This document shows positions 18,896 through 27,892 of a stretch of 64,000 nt of DNA, in pieces. Within the stretch, counting starts at the first letter, position 1. The number at the start of each line of letters is the position of its first letter. Under the pieces are notes generated by a model that made no database searches, was not told the origin of the DNA, and saw nothing but the letters and a program-made list of their open reading frames with translations. Made by a program: the position numbers and the translations under genes. The DNA comes from Rhodoferax sp. (GTDB taxonomy: Bacteria > Pseudomonadota > Gammaproteobacteria > Burkholderiales > Burkholderiaceae_C), in NCBI RefSeq assembly GCF_028715765.1, contig NZ_JAQURE010000005.1, forward strand, positions 1 through 64,000. The letters run 5' to 3'.

Positions 18896-18939
18896 ATAGC
18901 TGCTCGCGCTTGATTCATAAGCGCTAGCAGCTATTTTTT
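18896..18939 (+). terminator. Short palindromic repeat acting as the glcB terminator
   Basis: ATAGCTGCTCGCGCTT, loop GATTCAT, AAGCGCTAGCAGCTAT form a 16-bp stem with one mismatch, followed directly by a run of Ts. It is the most symmetric copy of the repeat family in the window and has the form of a rho-independent terminator, 23 bases after the glcB stop. Confidence 0.75.
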
Positions 18940-18950
18940 CATATAAAACA

Positions 18951-19172
18951 ATGCAAGCCACTGAGCCCTATCCACCGCAAAACTGCCCCCTGTGTGGCCA
19001 ACCCAACCAATGCGCCATGGAGATAGAGCGCGCCACCGGCATCAAACAACCCCCTTGCTGGTGCAGCCAAACCGTGTTCAGTGCCGACGCGTTGAACCAA
19101 ATCCCTGATGCCGCACGCGGCAAAGCCTGCCTGTGTGCCGCCTGCGCCAGCGCAACGCCATGCGCTGGTTAG
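18951..19172 (+). CDS. Small cysteine-rich CWC-family protein
   Basis: The 73-residue protein has paired cysteines typical of the cysteine-rich CWC family: NCPLCGQPNQC near the start, PPCWC in the middle and CLCAACASATPC at the end, suggesting a small zinc-binding fold. The function of the family is unknown. It starts 12 bases after the terminator-like repeat and overlaps the next small gene by 13 nt. Confidence 0.75.
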   Translation: MQATEPYPPQNCPLCGQPNQCAMEIERATGIKQPPCWCSQTVFSADALNQIPDAARGKACLCAACASATPCAG

Positions 19173-19390
19173 ACCAGTTTCCGCTGGCAGTGCTGGTGGT
19201 GCTGGCGCTGTGGATGGCGGTTGCACCCATCACCCCCGAGCCGCATTTGATTGAAAAACTGCGCATGCTCAGCCAGGGGCAACTCAGTAGACCGCTGGAT
19301 ATGTTTGACCTGTGCCTGCACAGCGCGCCGCTGCTGCTGCTGGTGTGGCGACTCTGGCGGCAATTTGGTCGGCGAAGTGAATCGCCTTGA
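19160..19390 (+). CDS. Small membrane protein, unknown function
   Basis: The 76-residue protein has two hydrophobic helices, residues about 8-24 (PLAVLVVLALWMAVAPI) and 53-66 (HSAPLLLLVWRLW), with basic ends. It is sometimes labelled 'RND transporter' in related genomes, but it is far too short to be one. I start it at the ATG at 19160, overlapping the CWC gene by 13 nt; an in-frame start at 19133 is possible. Its stop directly abuts the end of the convergent FimV-like gene. Confidence 0.6.
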   Translation: MRWLDQFPLAVLVVLALWMAVAPITPEPHLIEKLRMLSQGQLSRPLDMFDLCLHSAPLLLLVWRLWRQFGRRSESP

Positions 19391-21463
19391 TTATTTGGGT
19401 TTCTTTAACGCTGGCGCGCGCGCCCGGGTAGCGTAAGGTAATTTAGGCGCAGCAAGAGGTTCAGGGTCACGCTCTGCCAATGTGGCAGGGGGTGAGGGTT
19501 GCGCAGTCAAGGCCAAACTTGAAAAGTCCAAATCCAGCATCATGCTGGTGGGTGACTCTTCTGGGGGGGGTGTCAAAACTTCAATGTCAGGCAAACTTTC
19601 ATTGGCACTGGCCGGCGCCGCGTCTGACACTGGGTTGGGCACCAAACTTAACTCAGTGTCTCCAACAGGCAAGGTAAGCGCTGGCATCACAGGCACTGGC
19701 AATGGCTGAGGTGGCATCAAGCTGGGTTCTGCTGAAGGAGCGGCGGTGGGCTCGGTCAAATCTTCAGCCAAGGCGTGCAGCAGCAGCAAATCACGGAAGG
19801 CAGTCAATTCAAACGTCGGGCGCACTTGCAGGGCTGGGTCATGAAAAATGCAGGCATCCAAAAACGCCAAGGCTTGCGGCCACACCGCCGACACCTTGGC
19901 CACGACCTCAGGGTAGTCTTCCAGGTCTTTACCGTCCAAGCTGAAGGCTGGGAAGTCAGGCATCAGCACGTTGAACTTCTCCAGCATGTGGGTGCGCACT
20001 TCGCGGTAATCCACCTTCATGCCCAGCATGTGATAGAGCCCAATCAAATCCAAATACACGGTTGGGTTGGGCTCTGCAGACTCTTCAATTTGCGCCTTCA
20101 GCAAGCGTAGGGCGCGATCACTTTGCCCCAAAGTCAAAAAGAAATCTGCCTGCTGGCGAATATCCAGGATGTCATCCGCGTGAATGCGGCGCGCTGTACG
20201 CGGCAACGGTGGCAACGCAGGTAATTGCGACAAAGGCTCCACTACAGGTGTCGGTGGTTGCGGGCTGGTTGCAACTGGCGCGGTGCTTGACTCAGCCAGC
20301 GAGGCCGCAGCAGGCGCGATGAAGTTGTCCAGATCAATGTCAAGGTCTACCTCTGGCAATTTGGCAACAGGTGGCGTTGGCCTTGGCGTTGGTGGTGGCG
20401 GTGTTTTAACAGGTGCGGGTGCCTGAGCTTGCGACATCAACACGGTGGGCGACACATCCTCATGCTGCCACCAATGCGCCTGGTCAAAGCGCTGTAGCTG
20501 CTGCTTGCGCCACAGCCAACCCAGCGCGGCCAGACACAGCACGACCAAGGCCAGCAACACATACACCAGCAGCGCGGGAAGTTGTTGCGCTTGAGCCTGC
20601 TCCAGGCGACTGGTCAGCTCCAACAATTGCGCATTGTTTTTGGCCGACAACTGGCGCATGGTTTTCAATTCATCTTGCAATGCAGCTATTTGCTTGGTTT
20701 GCTTCAATGCATCTTCGGTGGGCTCGAACAACATCCAGTTGTCCATGCTGTCCATGCGATCTGAAAACACCTCAAGCGGATCGAGTTTGAGCACAGAAGC
20801 GCCGCGAGCGGGTGCCGCAGTGGGGGCAGGCGCAGCTTTAGTGGCTTTGGATTTCTTGGCTGGGGTGGCCTTTTCGGCAGAAGTTGTGGAGCTGGATGCT
20901 CGCGCCTTGGCACGAGCGGCAGCTTGTGGCTTCTTTGGCGTTTTCAGCACCGCCGCTGCACCGGGCTTGGGCTGTTGGGCTGCTGGCAACACCAGCATGG
21001 GTGCCACGGTGGTGATGCTGGCACTTGGAGCCGTGGCGTTTGACACTGGGTTGGGCACCAAGGCGGCCTCTGGCGCCAAGGCTGCACTGGTTGGGAAATC
21101 TGCCAGCAACACATAGCGCCGTTGTATGCTTGAACCACAGGTGGAACGCACCAGCACACTTACCACCGGCTCATTGACCATGGCTGCAGACTGAACTCTG
21201 ACCTCAAACTCCCCCGCCACGGTGGGCTGCACACTCACCACAGGCGCACGTTGCACCATGTCGGCATGAAACACATCGGCAGCCACGCAGCTGGTGGTGA
21301 CGGGTTCTGAGGCGTCTGCCTGCACCTTGACCTTGACATCCAGCGCGCGCCCGAGCACCGCAACACCCGCCAAATCGCCCAAGGTCAAAGCCTGCGCGTG
21401 CGGCCACACCAGTGCCCCAAACAGCCACAACACACCCACCCAAAGACCAGCACGGTTCTTCAA
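19391..21463 (-). CDS. FimV-like protein
   Basis: This 690-residue envelope protein resembles FimV, the hub protein of type IV pili and twitching. It has a signal peptide ending in AQA, then the FimV N-terminal region (LTLGDLAGVAVLGRALDVKV), an Ala/Pro/Lys-rich linker, a coiled-coil segment (about 255-290), one membrane helix (about 293-315), a long acidic Pro-rich part, and a conserved cytoplasmic region (DDILDIRQQADFFLTLGQSDRALRL-like TPR, about 440-480). I see no LysM motif, which full FimV proteins usually have for peptidoglycan binding. It would fit functionally with pilA in the same window. Confidence 0.75.
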   Translation of the reverse strand: MKNRAGLWVGVLWLFGALVWPHAQALTLGDLAGVAVLGRALDVKVKVQADASEPVTTSCVAADVFHADMVQRAPVVSVQPTVAGEFEVRVQSAAMVNEPVVSVLVRSTCGSSIQRRYVLLADFPTSAALAPEAALVPNPVSNATAPSASITTVAPMLVLPAAQQPKPGAAAVLKTPKKPQAAARAKARASSSTTSAEKATPAKKSKATKAAPAPTAAPARGASVLKLDPLEVFSDRMDSMDNWMLFEPTEDALKQTKQIAALQDELKTMRQLSAKNNAQLLELTSRLEQAQAQQLPALLVYVLLALVVLCLAALGWLWRKQQLQRFDQAHWWQHEDVSPTVLMSQAQAPAPVKTPPPPTPRPTPPVAKLPEVDLDIDLDNFIAPAAASLAESSTAPVATSPQPPTPVVEPLSQLPALPPLPRTARRIHADDILDIRQQADFFLTLGQSDRALRLLKAQIEESAEPNPTVYLDLIGLYHMLGMKVDYREVRTHMLEKFNVLMPDFPAFSLDGKDLEDYPEVVAKVSAVWPQALAFLDACIFHDPALQVRPTFELTAFRDLLLLHALAEDLTEPTAAPSAEPSLMPPQPLPVPVMPALTLPVGDTELSLVPNPVSDAAPASANESLPDIEVLTPPPEESPTSMMLDLDFSSLALTAQPSPPATLAERDPEPLAAPKLPYATRARAPALKKPK

Positions 21464-21661
21464 AACAGCCTACCTCGTTGAACATCAAAAACGTGTTTCA
21501 GGTTTGAATTGTCGATCAAACCAAAAGATGCAACAGCATACCCTTGACACACACTTTTTTTCATGCAAATCACCACAAAGCGCATTTTTAAGCGGTTAAA
21601 GCATCTGGGCTTGAACGCAAAACAGGCAAACTCTGCTGATCAACATCCTTCTATCACCTCT

Positions 21662-22615
21662 ATGTGCCAGCTTCTTGGAATGAACAGCCACTTGCCCGCC
21701 AGCTTGACCTTGAGCTTTACCGGCTTTTCGCAGCGCGGGGGCTGCACTGACCATCATGCCGACGGTTGGGGCATGGCATTTTTTGAGAGTGATGGCAGTA
21801 CACCAGGCAAAGGGATTCGACACTTTGTCGACAAGCAAAGCGCGGCGCAGTCGCCCATTGCCCAAATGCTCAAGCACTACCCCATCAAAAGCCACAACGT
21901 GATTGCCCATGTGCGCAAAGCCACTGTGGGGCATGTCAGCCTGGAAAACACCCACCCGTTTGTGCGTGAGCTGTGGGGGCGCTACTGGGTGTTTGCCCAC
22001 AATGGCGACCTGAAAAACTTTGCACCACGGCTGCATGGCCATTTCAAACCGGTGGGTAGCACCGACAGCGAACTGGCTTTTTGCTGGCTCATGCAAGAGC
22101 TGGCCAAATCACACGCCGATGTGCCTACGGTGGATGAACTCACCCGCACGCTGCAAGAGCTGGTTCCGCAGATTTCAAAGCACGGTACCTTCAATTTTTT
22201 GCTCAGCAACGGCCAGGCGCTGTGGGCGCACGCCACCACCAAGCTGTGCTACGTGTTGCGCGCGCATCCGTTTCACCAGGTGCACCTGAAAGATGAAGAC
22301 ATCACCGTGAACTTGGCGCAGTTCAATAGCCCACAAGACCGGTTGGCAGTGGTGGTGACTGAGCCCCTGACCACCGATGAAACCTGGACGGCCTTCGCTC
22401 CAGGTGAACTCAAGGTGTTTGTGGATGGCACGCTGGCGCAGTGCAGTTGCCAATGCGCCGCGCCGCCCAGACCGGCACCCGCCACAGATCCGCTGGAACC
22501 CGTGGCCGTCATGGACGCAGGCGCTGCGCCTCAGTGCGAGCGAACGTGCGCAGCTTCGAGCGCTTGCAAAAACATGGCGGCCACATCAAACCCGGTTTGC
22601 GCTGTGATTTCTTGA
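21662..22615 (+). CDS. Class II glutamine amidotransferase (YafJ type)
   Basis: The 317-residue protein has the Ntn-type glutaminase domain. After removal of Met1 the nucleophile is Cys2 (MCQLLGMNSH). Other landmarks are GWGMAFFE, IAHVRKATVG, NTHPFVRELWGRYWVFAHNGDL and GSTDSELAF. Such stand-alone domains (E. coli YafJ, DUF4121-like) have no known physiological substrate. I chose ATG at 21662 because Cys must be residue 2; the in-frame ATG at 21563 would block it. The last 85 bases overlap the end of gshB tail-to-tail, so its Ala/Cys-rich tail is partly antisense to gshB. Confidence 0.88.
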   Translation: MCQLLGMNSHLPASLTLSFTGFSQRGGCTDHHADGWGMAFFESDGSTPGKGIRHFVDKQSAAQSPIAQMLKHYPIKSHNVIAHVRKATVGHVSLENTHPFVRELWGRYWVFAHNGDLKNFAPRLHGHFKPVGSTDSELAFCWLMQELAKSHADVPTVDELTRTLQELVPQISKHGTFNFLLSNGQALWAHATTKLCYVLRAHPFHQVHLKDEDITVNLAQFNSPQDRLAVVVTEPLTTDETWTAFAPGELKVFVDGTLAQCSCQCAAPPRPAPATDPLEPVAVMDAGAAPQCERTCAASSACKNMAATSNPVCAVIS

Positions 22616-23496
22616 AAGCAGGTGGGGCTGGTGACGTTGATCTCAGTAAGGCAATCACCAATCACGTCCAACCCAATCAACAGCAAGCCACGTTGCGCCA
22701 ACACCGGGCCAATGGTTTGGGCAATTTCAAGGTCGCGCGGACTCAAGGCTTGCGCCACACCCTTGCCACCCGCAGCCAGGTTGCCCCGCACTTCGTTGCC
22801 TTGCGGAATGCGCGCCAGACAGTACGGCACCACTTGCCCGTCAATCACCAAAATGCGTTTATCGCCCTGCGCAATGGCGGGCAAAAATTGCTGCACCATC
22901 ACGGTCTGGGCGCCCCCCTGGTTCAGGGTTTCAATGATGCTGCCCAGGTTCAAGCCATCTTCCTTGACCCTGAAAATGCCCATGCCCCCCATGCCGTCCA
23001 GCGGCTTGAGGATGATGTCGCGGTGCTCGGCGTGAAAGCGCTTGATGTCTTGCGCGTCACGCGTGACCAGCGTGGGGCCGGTGAACTGCGGCCACTCCAA
23101 AATGGCCAGTTTCTCAGGGTGGTCACGCAGGGCACGTGGGTGGTTAAAGACTTTGGCGCCTTCACGCTGAGCTTGCTCCAGCAGGTGCGTGGTGTAGACG
23201 TACTCGCTGTCAAACGGCGGGTCTTTGCGCATCACCACGGCATCGAAGTTTTTCAGGGCTTGGGGGCGCTCATGGGGGGCGGTCTGCGCGGCGCTGAACC
23301 AGCGGTGGGGGTCACCGGTCAAGGTGATGTCCCGCACATACGCAGTGACTGGCTGGCCACGTTGCCACATGAGGTCTTTGGGCTCGCAAGCACTCAAGCT
23401 GTGGCCGCGGCGAGCTGCCTCGGCCATCATGGCGAAGGTGGTGTCTTTGTAAATTTTGAATGTCTCAAGTGCGTCAGCAACAAACAGCAGATTCAT
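22531..23496 (-). CDS. gshB: Glutathione synthetase
   Basis: This 321-residue ATP-grasp ligase adds glycine to gamma-glutamylcysteine, the second step of glutathione synthesis. Visible landmarks are VMRKDPPFDSEYVY, ILKPLDGMGGMGIFRV, RNLAAGG-type glycine loop (VRGNLAAGGKG) and GLDVIGDCLTEINVTSPT, all usual for the proteobacterial enzyme of this length. It lies 42 bases downstream of kup and shares direction with gshA. All catalytic stretches appear intact. Confidence 0.96.
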   Translation of the reverse strand: MNLLFVADALETFKIYKDTTFAMMAEAARRGHSLSACEPKDLMWQRGQPVTAYVRDITLTGDPHRWFSAAQTAPHERPQALKNFDAVVMRKDPPFDSEYVYTTHLLEQAQREGAKVFNHPRALRDHPEKLAILEWPQFTGPTLVTRDAQDIKRFHAEHRDIILKPLDGMGGMGIFRVKEDGLNLGSIIETLNQGGAQTVMVQQFLPAIAQGDKRILVIDGQVVPYCLARIPQGNEVRGNLAAGGKGVAQALSPRDLEIAQTIGPVLAQRGLLLIGLDVIGDCLTEINVTSPTCFQEITAQTGFDVAAMFLQALEAAHVRSH

Positions 23497-23538
23497 GGCG
23501 TGTTCCGTTTCAGAAAAAGGGGCTTGAAAGGGTGAGTT

Positions 23539-25425
23539 TCAAATTTCAATCTTGCTACCCAACTCCACCACGGCATTGCTTGGCAAGTTCAAGAAATCTG
23601 CCGCGCCACTGGCGTTGAGGTGCATTTGGGCAAACAATTTCTCACGCCACTGCGCCATGCCGCTGCCAATGGTTGGCACCACAGAGTCACGCGACAAAAA
23701 GAAACTGGTGGTCATGGGGTCAAGTTCGCAACCGCGACCTTTGAGATTGAGCAGCGCTTTGGGCAAATCAGGGTCATTTTTGAAACCATAGTTCACCACC
23801 ACCTGCCAACAGTCATGCCCTAGCGACTCGATGCTCAGCCGTTTGTCCATGCCAATCCAGGGCACTTCATGGTTGACCACCGTCACAAACAAATTGATTT
23901 CATGCAACACCTTGTTGTGTTTGAGGTTGTGCAGCAAGGCATTGGGCACCGTGCCCGGCGCAGCGGTCAAAAAAACCGCACTGCCCGCCACCCGAACCGG
24001 CGGGCTGACAAACACCGCATCGAGAAAACTGCCCAAGTCAATGGCATCGGCTTGCAGCTTGTGGTTGAGCAGGCGTCGGCCATCTTTCCAGGTCAACATC
24101 AAGGTAAACACACCTGCAGCAATCAGCAAAGGAAACCAGCCACCTTCTGACAACTTGATCAAGTTGGATGTGAAAAACGCCATGTCTACCACAAAAAACA
24201 CGGCTGTTGCAGCCACACACAAGGCCAGCGGGTAACGCCAGGCGTAGCGAATGACAAAAAACGTCAGCAGCGTGGTGATCAGCATGTCCAGCGTGACCGC
24301 AATACCGTAGGCAGCTGCCAAATTGCTGGAAGTTTTGAATAACATCACCGCCAGCACAATCAACACAAACAAGCCCCAATTGACGAACGGCATGAAAATT
24401 TGCCCCGTTTCCTTGACGTTGGTGTGCCAGACCTGAAAGCGGGGCAAATAACCCAGTTGAATCACCTGCTTGGTGACGGAAAACGCGCCGGTAATCAGCG
24501 CCTGCGAGGCAATCACCGTGGCCAGCGTGGCCAAGCCCACCAACGGTACCAGCGCCCACGCGGGCGACATCATGAAAAATGGATTTTTCACCGCAGCAGG
24601 GTTGCTCAACAGCAAGGCGCCTTGACCAAAATAGTTCAGCGTCAGCGCCGGCATGACCACACTGAACCAAGCCAACCGAATCGGCTTTTTGCCAAAGTGA
24701 CCCATGTCGGCATACAGCGCCTCGCCGCCGGTCACACACAGCACCACTGCACCCAGAATAATGAACGAGGTCAAAGGGTTCAGCCACATGAACCGCAGCG
24801 CGTAATGCGGGCTCAAGGCCCACAACACCTCGGGGTTATGCACAATGTGACTGACACCCAACACCGCAATCACCGCGAACCACACCAGAGTGATGGGGCC
24901 AAAAAACCTGCCAATGTCGGCGGTGCCACGTTTTTGCACCGCAAACAATGCAAACAAGATCAACAAGGTCAGCGGGATCACGGCTTTCTTGAAGGTGGGC
25001 GAAACCACCTCCAACCCCTCGACCGCTGACAGCACCGAAATCGCGGGCGTGATGACACCGTCGCCATAAAACAAACAGGTGCCAAAGATTCCCACAAACA
25101 GCAACAAACGGCGCAAACGTGGCTTGTCTTTGACCGACTGGGAAGCCAACGCCAGCATGGCCACCAAACCACCCTCACCGTTGTTGTCGGCCCGCAAAAC
25201 CAGGGTGACGTATTTGAGTGAAATGATGACCGTCAAAGTCCAAAAGAAGATGGACAAAATGCCCATCACGTTGTCAGTGGTGAAGGGCACATGGCCTGAG
25301 CCAAACACCTCTTTGACGGCATACAGCACACTGGTACCAATGTCGCCATAAACCACGCCAATGGCACCCAAAGTGAGTGCGCGAAGTGAAGATTGAGATG
25401 TAGCCAAACAGCAGCCCATGCGCAA
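23539..25425 (-). CDS. kup: Low-affinity potassium uptake protein Kup
   Basis: The 628-residue inner-membrane protein is a Kup/KUP-HAK transporter that imports K+ with protons. The N-terminal signature [21 protein letters not shown] is intact, as are [31 protein letters not shown] and [10 protein letters not shown]. About twelve helices are followed by a soluble C-terminal region of about 170 residues, as usual. It sits between gshA and gshB on the same strand (99 and 42 base gaps), suggesting co-transcription. Kup itself is not known to be gated by glutathione. Confidence 0.96.
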   Translation of the reverse strand: MRMGCCLATSQSSLRALTLGAIGVVYGDIGTSVLYAVKEVFGSGHVPFTTDNVMGILSIFFWTLTVIISLKYVTLVLRADNNGEGGLVAMLALASQSVKDKPRLRRLLLFVGIFGTCLFYGDGVITPAISVLSAVEGLEVVSPTFKKAVIPLTLLILFALFAVQKRGTADIGRFFGPITLVWFAVIAVLGVSHIVHNPEVLWALSPHYALRFMWLNPLTSFIILGAVVLCVTGGEALYADMGHFGKKPIRLAWFSVVMPALTLNYFGQGALLLSNPAAVKNPFFMMSPAWALVPLVGLATLATVIASQALITGAFSVTKQVIQLGYLPRFQVWHTNVKETGQIFMPFVNWGLFVLIVLAVMLFKTSSNLAAAYGIAVTLDMLITTLLTFFVIRYAWRYPLALCVAATAVFFVVDMAFFTSNLIKLSEGGWFPLLIAAGVFTLMLTWKDGRRLLNHKLQADAIDLGSFLDAVFVSPPVRVAGSAVFLTAAPGTVPNALLHNLKHNKVLHEINLFVTVVNHEVPWIGMDKRLSIESLGHDCWQVVVNYGFKNDPDLPKALLNLKGRGCELDPMTTSFFLSRDSVVPTIGSGMAQWREKLFAQMHLNASGAADFLNLPSNAVVELGSKIEI

Positions 25426-25524
25426 CAGCGCGCACGCTCCAAATGAAAAGGAAGGGCTATTTTGCGTCAGAAACCGGCAGATTCAGGGCAAAGCATGCAG
25501 CACGCTTGCCTTGTTGGCATCTGC

Positions 25525-26820
25525 TCAATCGAAATCTTGCGCATCCGGGTCAGTGGCTTCCAGCTCATAGCTGGCGGCCAGCATGGCCAAACGCCCCACC
25601 ACGCCATACATGTAAAAACGGTTGGGCAAACTAACCCCTGGTTTGACACCAGGTTGAGGCAACTGGGTGCTGTGCTCAAACGCCAGCGGCACATAGCTGG
25701 AACCCGGCGCATTGAGGTTTTCGTCCACGCCACGGCTGGCATGCACGCGGTAAAAGCCACCCACCACGTAGCGATCCATCATGTAGATCACTGGCTCAGC
25801 CACAGCGTCATTCACACGCTCTTGGGTGGACACACCTTCTTGCACCAAGAAATCCATGGCGGGTAGCGGAGTTTTACGCTCCACAGCCAACTTGCGCACC
25901 CGCTCTTTCAAGTCTTGCATGTCTTTGGCATCGCGCACCGTCACAATGCCCAGCGGATGCGTGCCATGGTCTGCCTTCACCACCACAAACGGTTTTTCTT
26001 TGATGCCGTACTCTTTGTATTTGCGCTTGACGCGTGTCAGCACCGCATCCACTTGGGCTTGCACCGCATCAAGCCCCTTGTCGGCGGCCAGCTCCACGTT
26101 TTCACAGCGGTCAAACAACGGGTAAATCAACCAGGGGTCAACCCCCAGCAGCTTGCCCAAGCGCTTGGCCACTTCTTCGTAGCACTTGAAATGTGTGCTT
26201 TTGCGCCGGGTCGGCCAGGCCGCGTGCAAGGGTGGCAGCAGATATTGCTCGTGAATGTCTTCCAAAATACCAGGCACACCGGCACTGAGGTCGTTGTTGA
26301 GCAAAATGGTGCAAGGGTCAAAGTCTTTCAAACCCAAACGGCGTTTGCCGCGCACCACCGGCTCAAGTGTCACGGTGTCACCGTTTTGCAACTCATACGT
26401 GGTGGTTTTCTTCAAGGCGGGGTCAATCGAGCCCAGTTTGACGTTCAAACCCGCCATATTGAACAAGCGCCTGAGCTGCGCCAAATTGGCCAAATAAAAG
26501 CTGCTTGGAGTGCCATTTTCAGGAATGACCAGCAAGTTGCGCGCCTCGGGGCATATCTTTTCTATAGCAGCCATGGCAGCTTGCACGCCCAGTGGCAGCA
26601 TTTCAGGCGTGAGGTTGTTCCAACCCGAGGGAAACAGATTGGTGTCGACTGGTGCCAGTTTGAAACCCGCATTGCGCACATCCACTGAGCTGTAAAACGG
26701 CGGCGTGTGCTCCATCCACTCCAGCCGAAACCAGCGTTCAATGGCAGGCATAGAGTCCAGCACGCGCTGCTCCAGTTCGTTGATAGGCCCAGTCAGAGCG
26801 GTGATCAGATGCGGAACCAT
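25525..26820 (-). CDS. gshA: Glutamate-cysteine ligase (T. ferrooxidans type)
   Basis: This 431-residue ligase makes gamma-glutamylcysteine, the first and rate-limiting step of glutathione synthesis. It does not resemble E. coli GshA but fits the separate family named after Thiobacillus ferrooxidans that is common in betaproteobacteria (landmarks: FYSSVDVRNAGFKLAPVDTN, FPSGWNNL, VIPENGTPSSFYL, FVVVKADHGTHPLGI, FYRVHASRG, FYMYGVVGRLAML). It is the first gene of a likely gshA-kup-gshB transcription unit. Confidence 0.93.
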   Translation of the reverse strand: MVPHLITALTGPINELEQRVLDSMPAIERWFRLEWMEHTPPFYSSVDVRNAGFKLAPVDTNLFPSGWNNLTPEMLPLGVQAAMAAIEKICPEARNLLVIPENGTPSSFYLANLAQLRRLFNMAGLNVKLGSIDPALKKTTTYELQNGDTVTLEPVVRGKRRLGLKDFDPCTILLNNDLSAGVPGILEDIHEQYLLPPLHAAWPTRRKSTHFKCYEEVAKRLGKLLGVDPWLIYPLFDRCENVELAADKGLDAVQAQVDAVLTRVKRKYKEYGIKEKPFVVVKADHGTHPLGIVTVRDAKDMQDLKERVRKLAVERKTPLPAMDFLVQEGVSTQERVNDAVAEPVIYMMDRYVVGGFYRVHASRGVDENLNAPGSSYVPLAFEHSTQLPQPGVKPGVSLPNRFYMYGVVGRLAMLAASYELEATDPDAQDFD

Positions 26821-27144
26821 AAAAAACCTTGCAAAGTAGTGAAAAAAATTTCAACCAACGCAAACCCAAAAAACCATGTCTGGTGGCGCTCAAGCCATTG
26901 TGAGTCGAGTTTGCTTACAACATGAGCCTCTCAGAGCAAGAGGCCAAGCAAAAGTTCCTGTTCGAACAGCCTGAAACACGAAACTGCAAAGCCGACAGTG
27001 CCATATGCCGCTCAAATTTTTTGAAGATTACCTCATTTTCTGTGCAGGACTTCACAGTTGGGGCGACACACTGACACAGCTCACATGTTGCAGGCTTGTT
27101 ACAAATTTAAAATATGCACACCTTACACATTTTTTGGAACGCTC
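26821..27144. other. 324-bp noncoding region before the PEP-CTERM gene
   Basis: This divergent spacer holds the promoters of gshA (leftward) and of the PEP-CTERM gene (rightward). A 50-codon open frame (26922-27074) has no Shine-Dalgarno and no recognised motif, so I do not call it. A/T-rich sequence at 27100-27120 is the likely promoter area for the rightward gene. No repeats are seen. Confidence 0.5.
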
Positions 27145-27822
27145 ATGAACGTCATTTTTTCTTACAAACAACTCATGCGCGGTGCGCTGGCTTGTGTGGT
27201 GTTGGCGGGTTCACAGCTTGCATTTGCCCAATCACTGCCCTCCGGTTTTGCAGCAGGCAGCGTGATCAAATTGAACAGTGGCAGCGGGCCTTTCAATGGC
27301 TCAGTGGTCTCAGGAGCAAGCACAGGCGCCTCGTTTGAGAGCTTTTGTCTTGAAAAACTTGAGTACATGAACATTGGCCAAAATTTGTACGTGCAAGGTG
27401 TCACGTTCGCCACCACCAATGCTTCAGGCACTTACCCGACGACCAGTGACCCACTTAGCTACCAAACAGCATGGCTGTTCACACAATACTCAAATGGTGC
27501 GTACAACGCCAACGCCAATGTCAAGACTGACATGCAAAACGCCTTCTGGCACCTTGAAGATGAAGTGGCGCTTTCTGCCCTGTCAAGCACAGCCCAGTCG
27601 TATGTTGCTGCTGCAAACACTGCGGTGACCAACGGTTACGCCAGCTACGGCAATGCACGGGTGTTGAATTTGTACAAAGATGCCAGCTACTCAATGCACT
27701 CTCAAGACCAGTTGGTGATGTTGGCGCCCGTGCCAGAACCCGAAACCTACGCCATGATGCTGGCTGGCTTGGGATTGATGGGTGCTGTGGCGCGCCGCCG
27801 CCAAACCAAAAAATCCGCCTGA
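27145..27822 (+). CDS. PEP-CTERM exported protein
   Basis: The 225-residue protein has a signal peptide (residues about 1-29, ending SQLAFAQ) and a C-terminal sorting signal: VPEPETYAMMLAGLGLM, then an Ala-rich helix end and the basic tail RRRQ. Such proteins are cut and anchored or exported by exosortase (EpsH) together with exopolysaccharide or biofilm production; no exosortase is in this window. The middle part (FCLEKLEYMN, QTAWLFTQYSNG, QNAFWHLEDE) resembles thioester-like PEP-CTERM domains, but I cannot confirm that. ATG at 27145 fits the signal peptide better than 27058. Confidence 0.88.
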   Translation: MNVIFSYKQLMRGALACVVLAGSQLAFAQSLPSGFAAGSVIKLNSGSGPFNGSVVSGASTGASFESFCLEKLEYMNIGQNLYVQGVTFATTNASGTYPTTSDPLSYQTAWLFTQYSNGAYNANANVKTDMQNAFWHLEDEVALSALSSTAQSYVAAANTAVTNGYASYGNARVLNLYKDASYSMHSQDQLVMLAPVPEPETYAMMLAGLGLMGAVARRRQTKKSA

Positions 27823-27843
27823 AGCGCACTGGTTTTGAACCCC

Positions 27844-27871
27844 AAAAAAAGACCCGGGTGGGTCTTTTTTT
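27844..27871 (+). terminator. Rho-independent terminator, possibly bidirectional
   Basis: A perfect 12-bp stem (AAAAAAAGACCC, loop GGGT, GGGTCTTTTTTT) lies 21 bases after the PEP-CTERM stop and 21 bases before the end of the convergent gene. Its A and T tracts allow it to serve both. Confidence 0.92.
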
Positions 27872-27892
27872 GGCATTTCAACAGCACTCACC

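Noticed and set aside
22441-23535. Antisense open frame of 364 codons across gshB
   Set aside because: gshB is certain on the other strand, and this frame has no Shine-Dalgarno or motifs.
26922-27074. 50-codon open frame upstream of the PEP-CTERM gene
   Set aside because: There is no Shine-Dalgarno and no family match, and the codon use is irregular. It could be real but cannot be supported.
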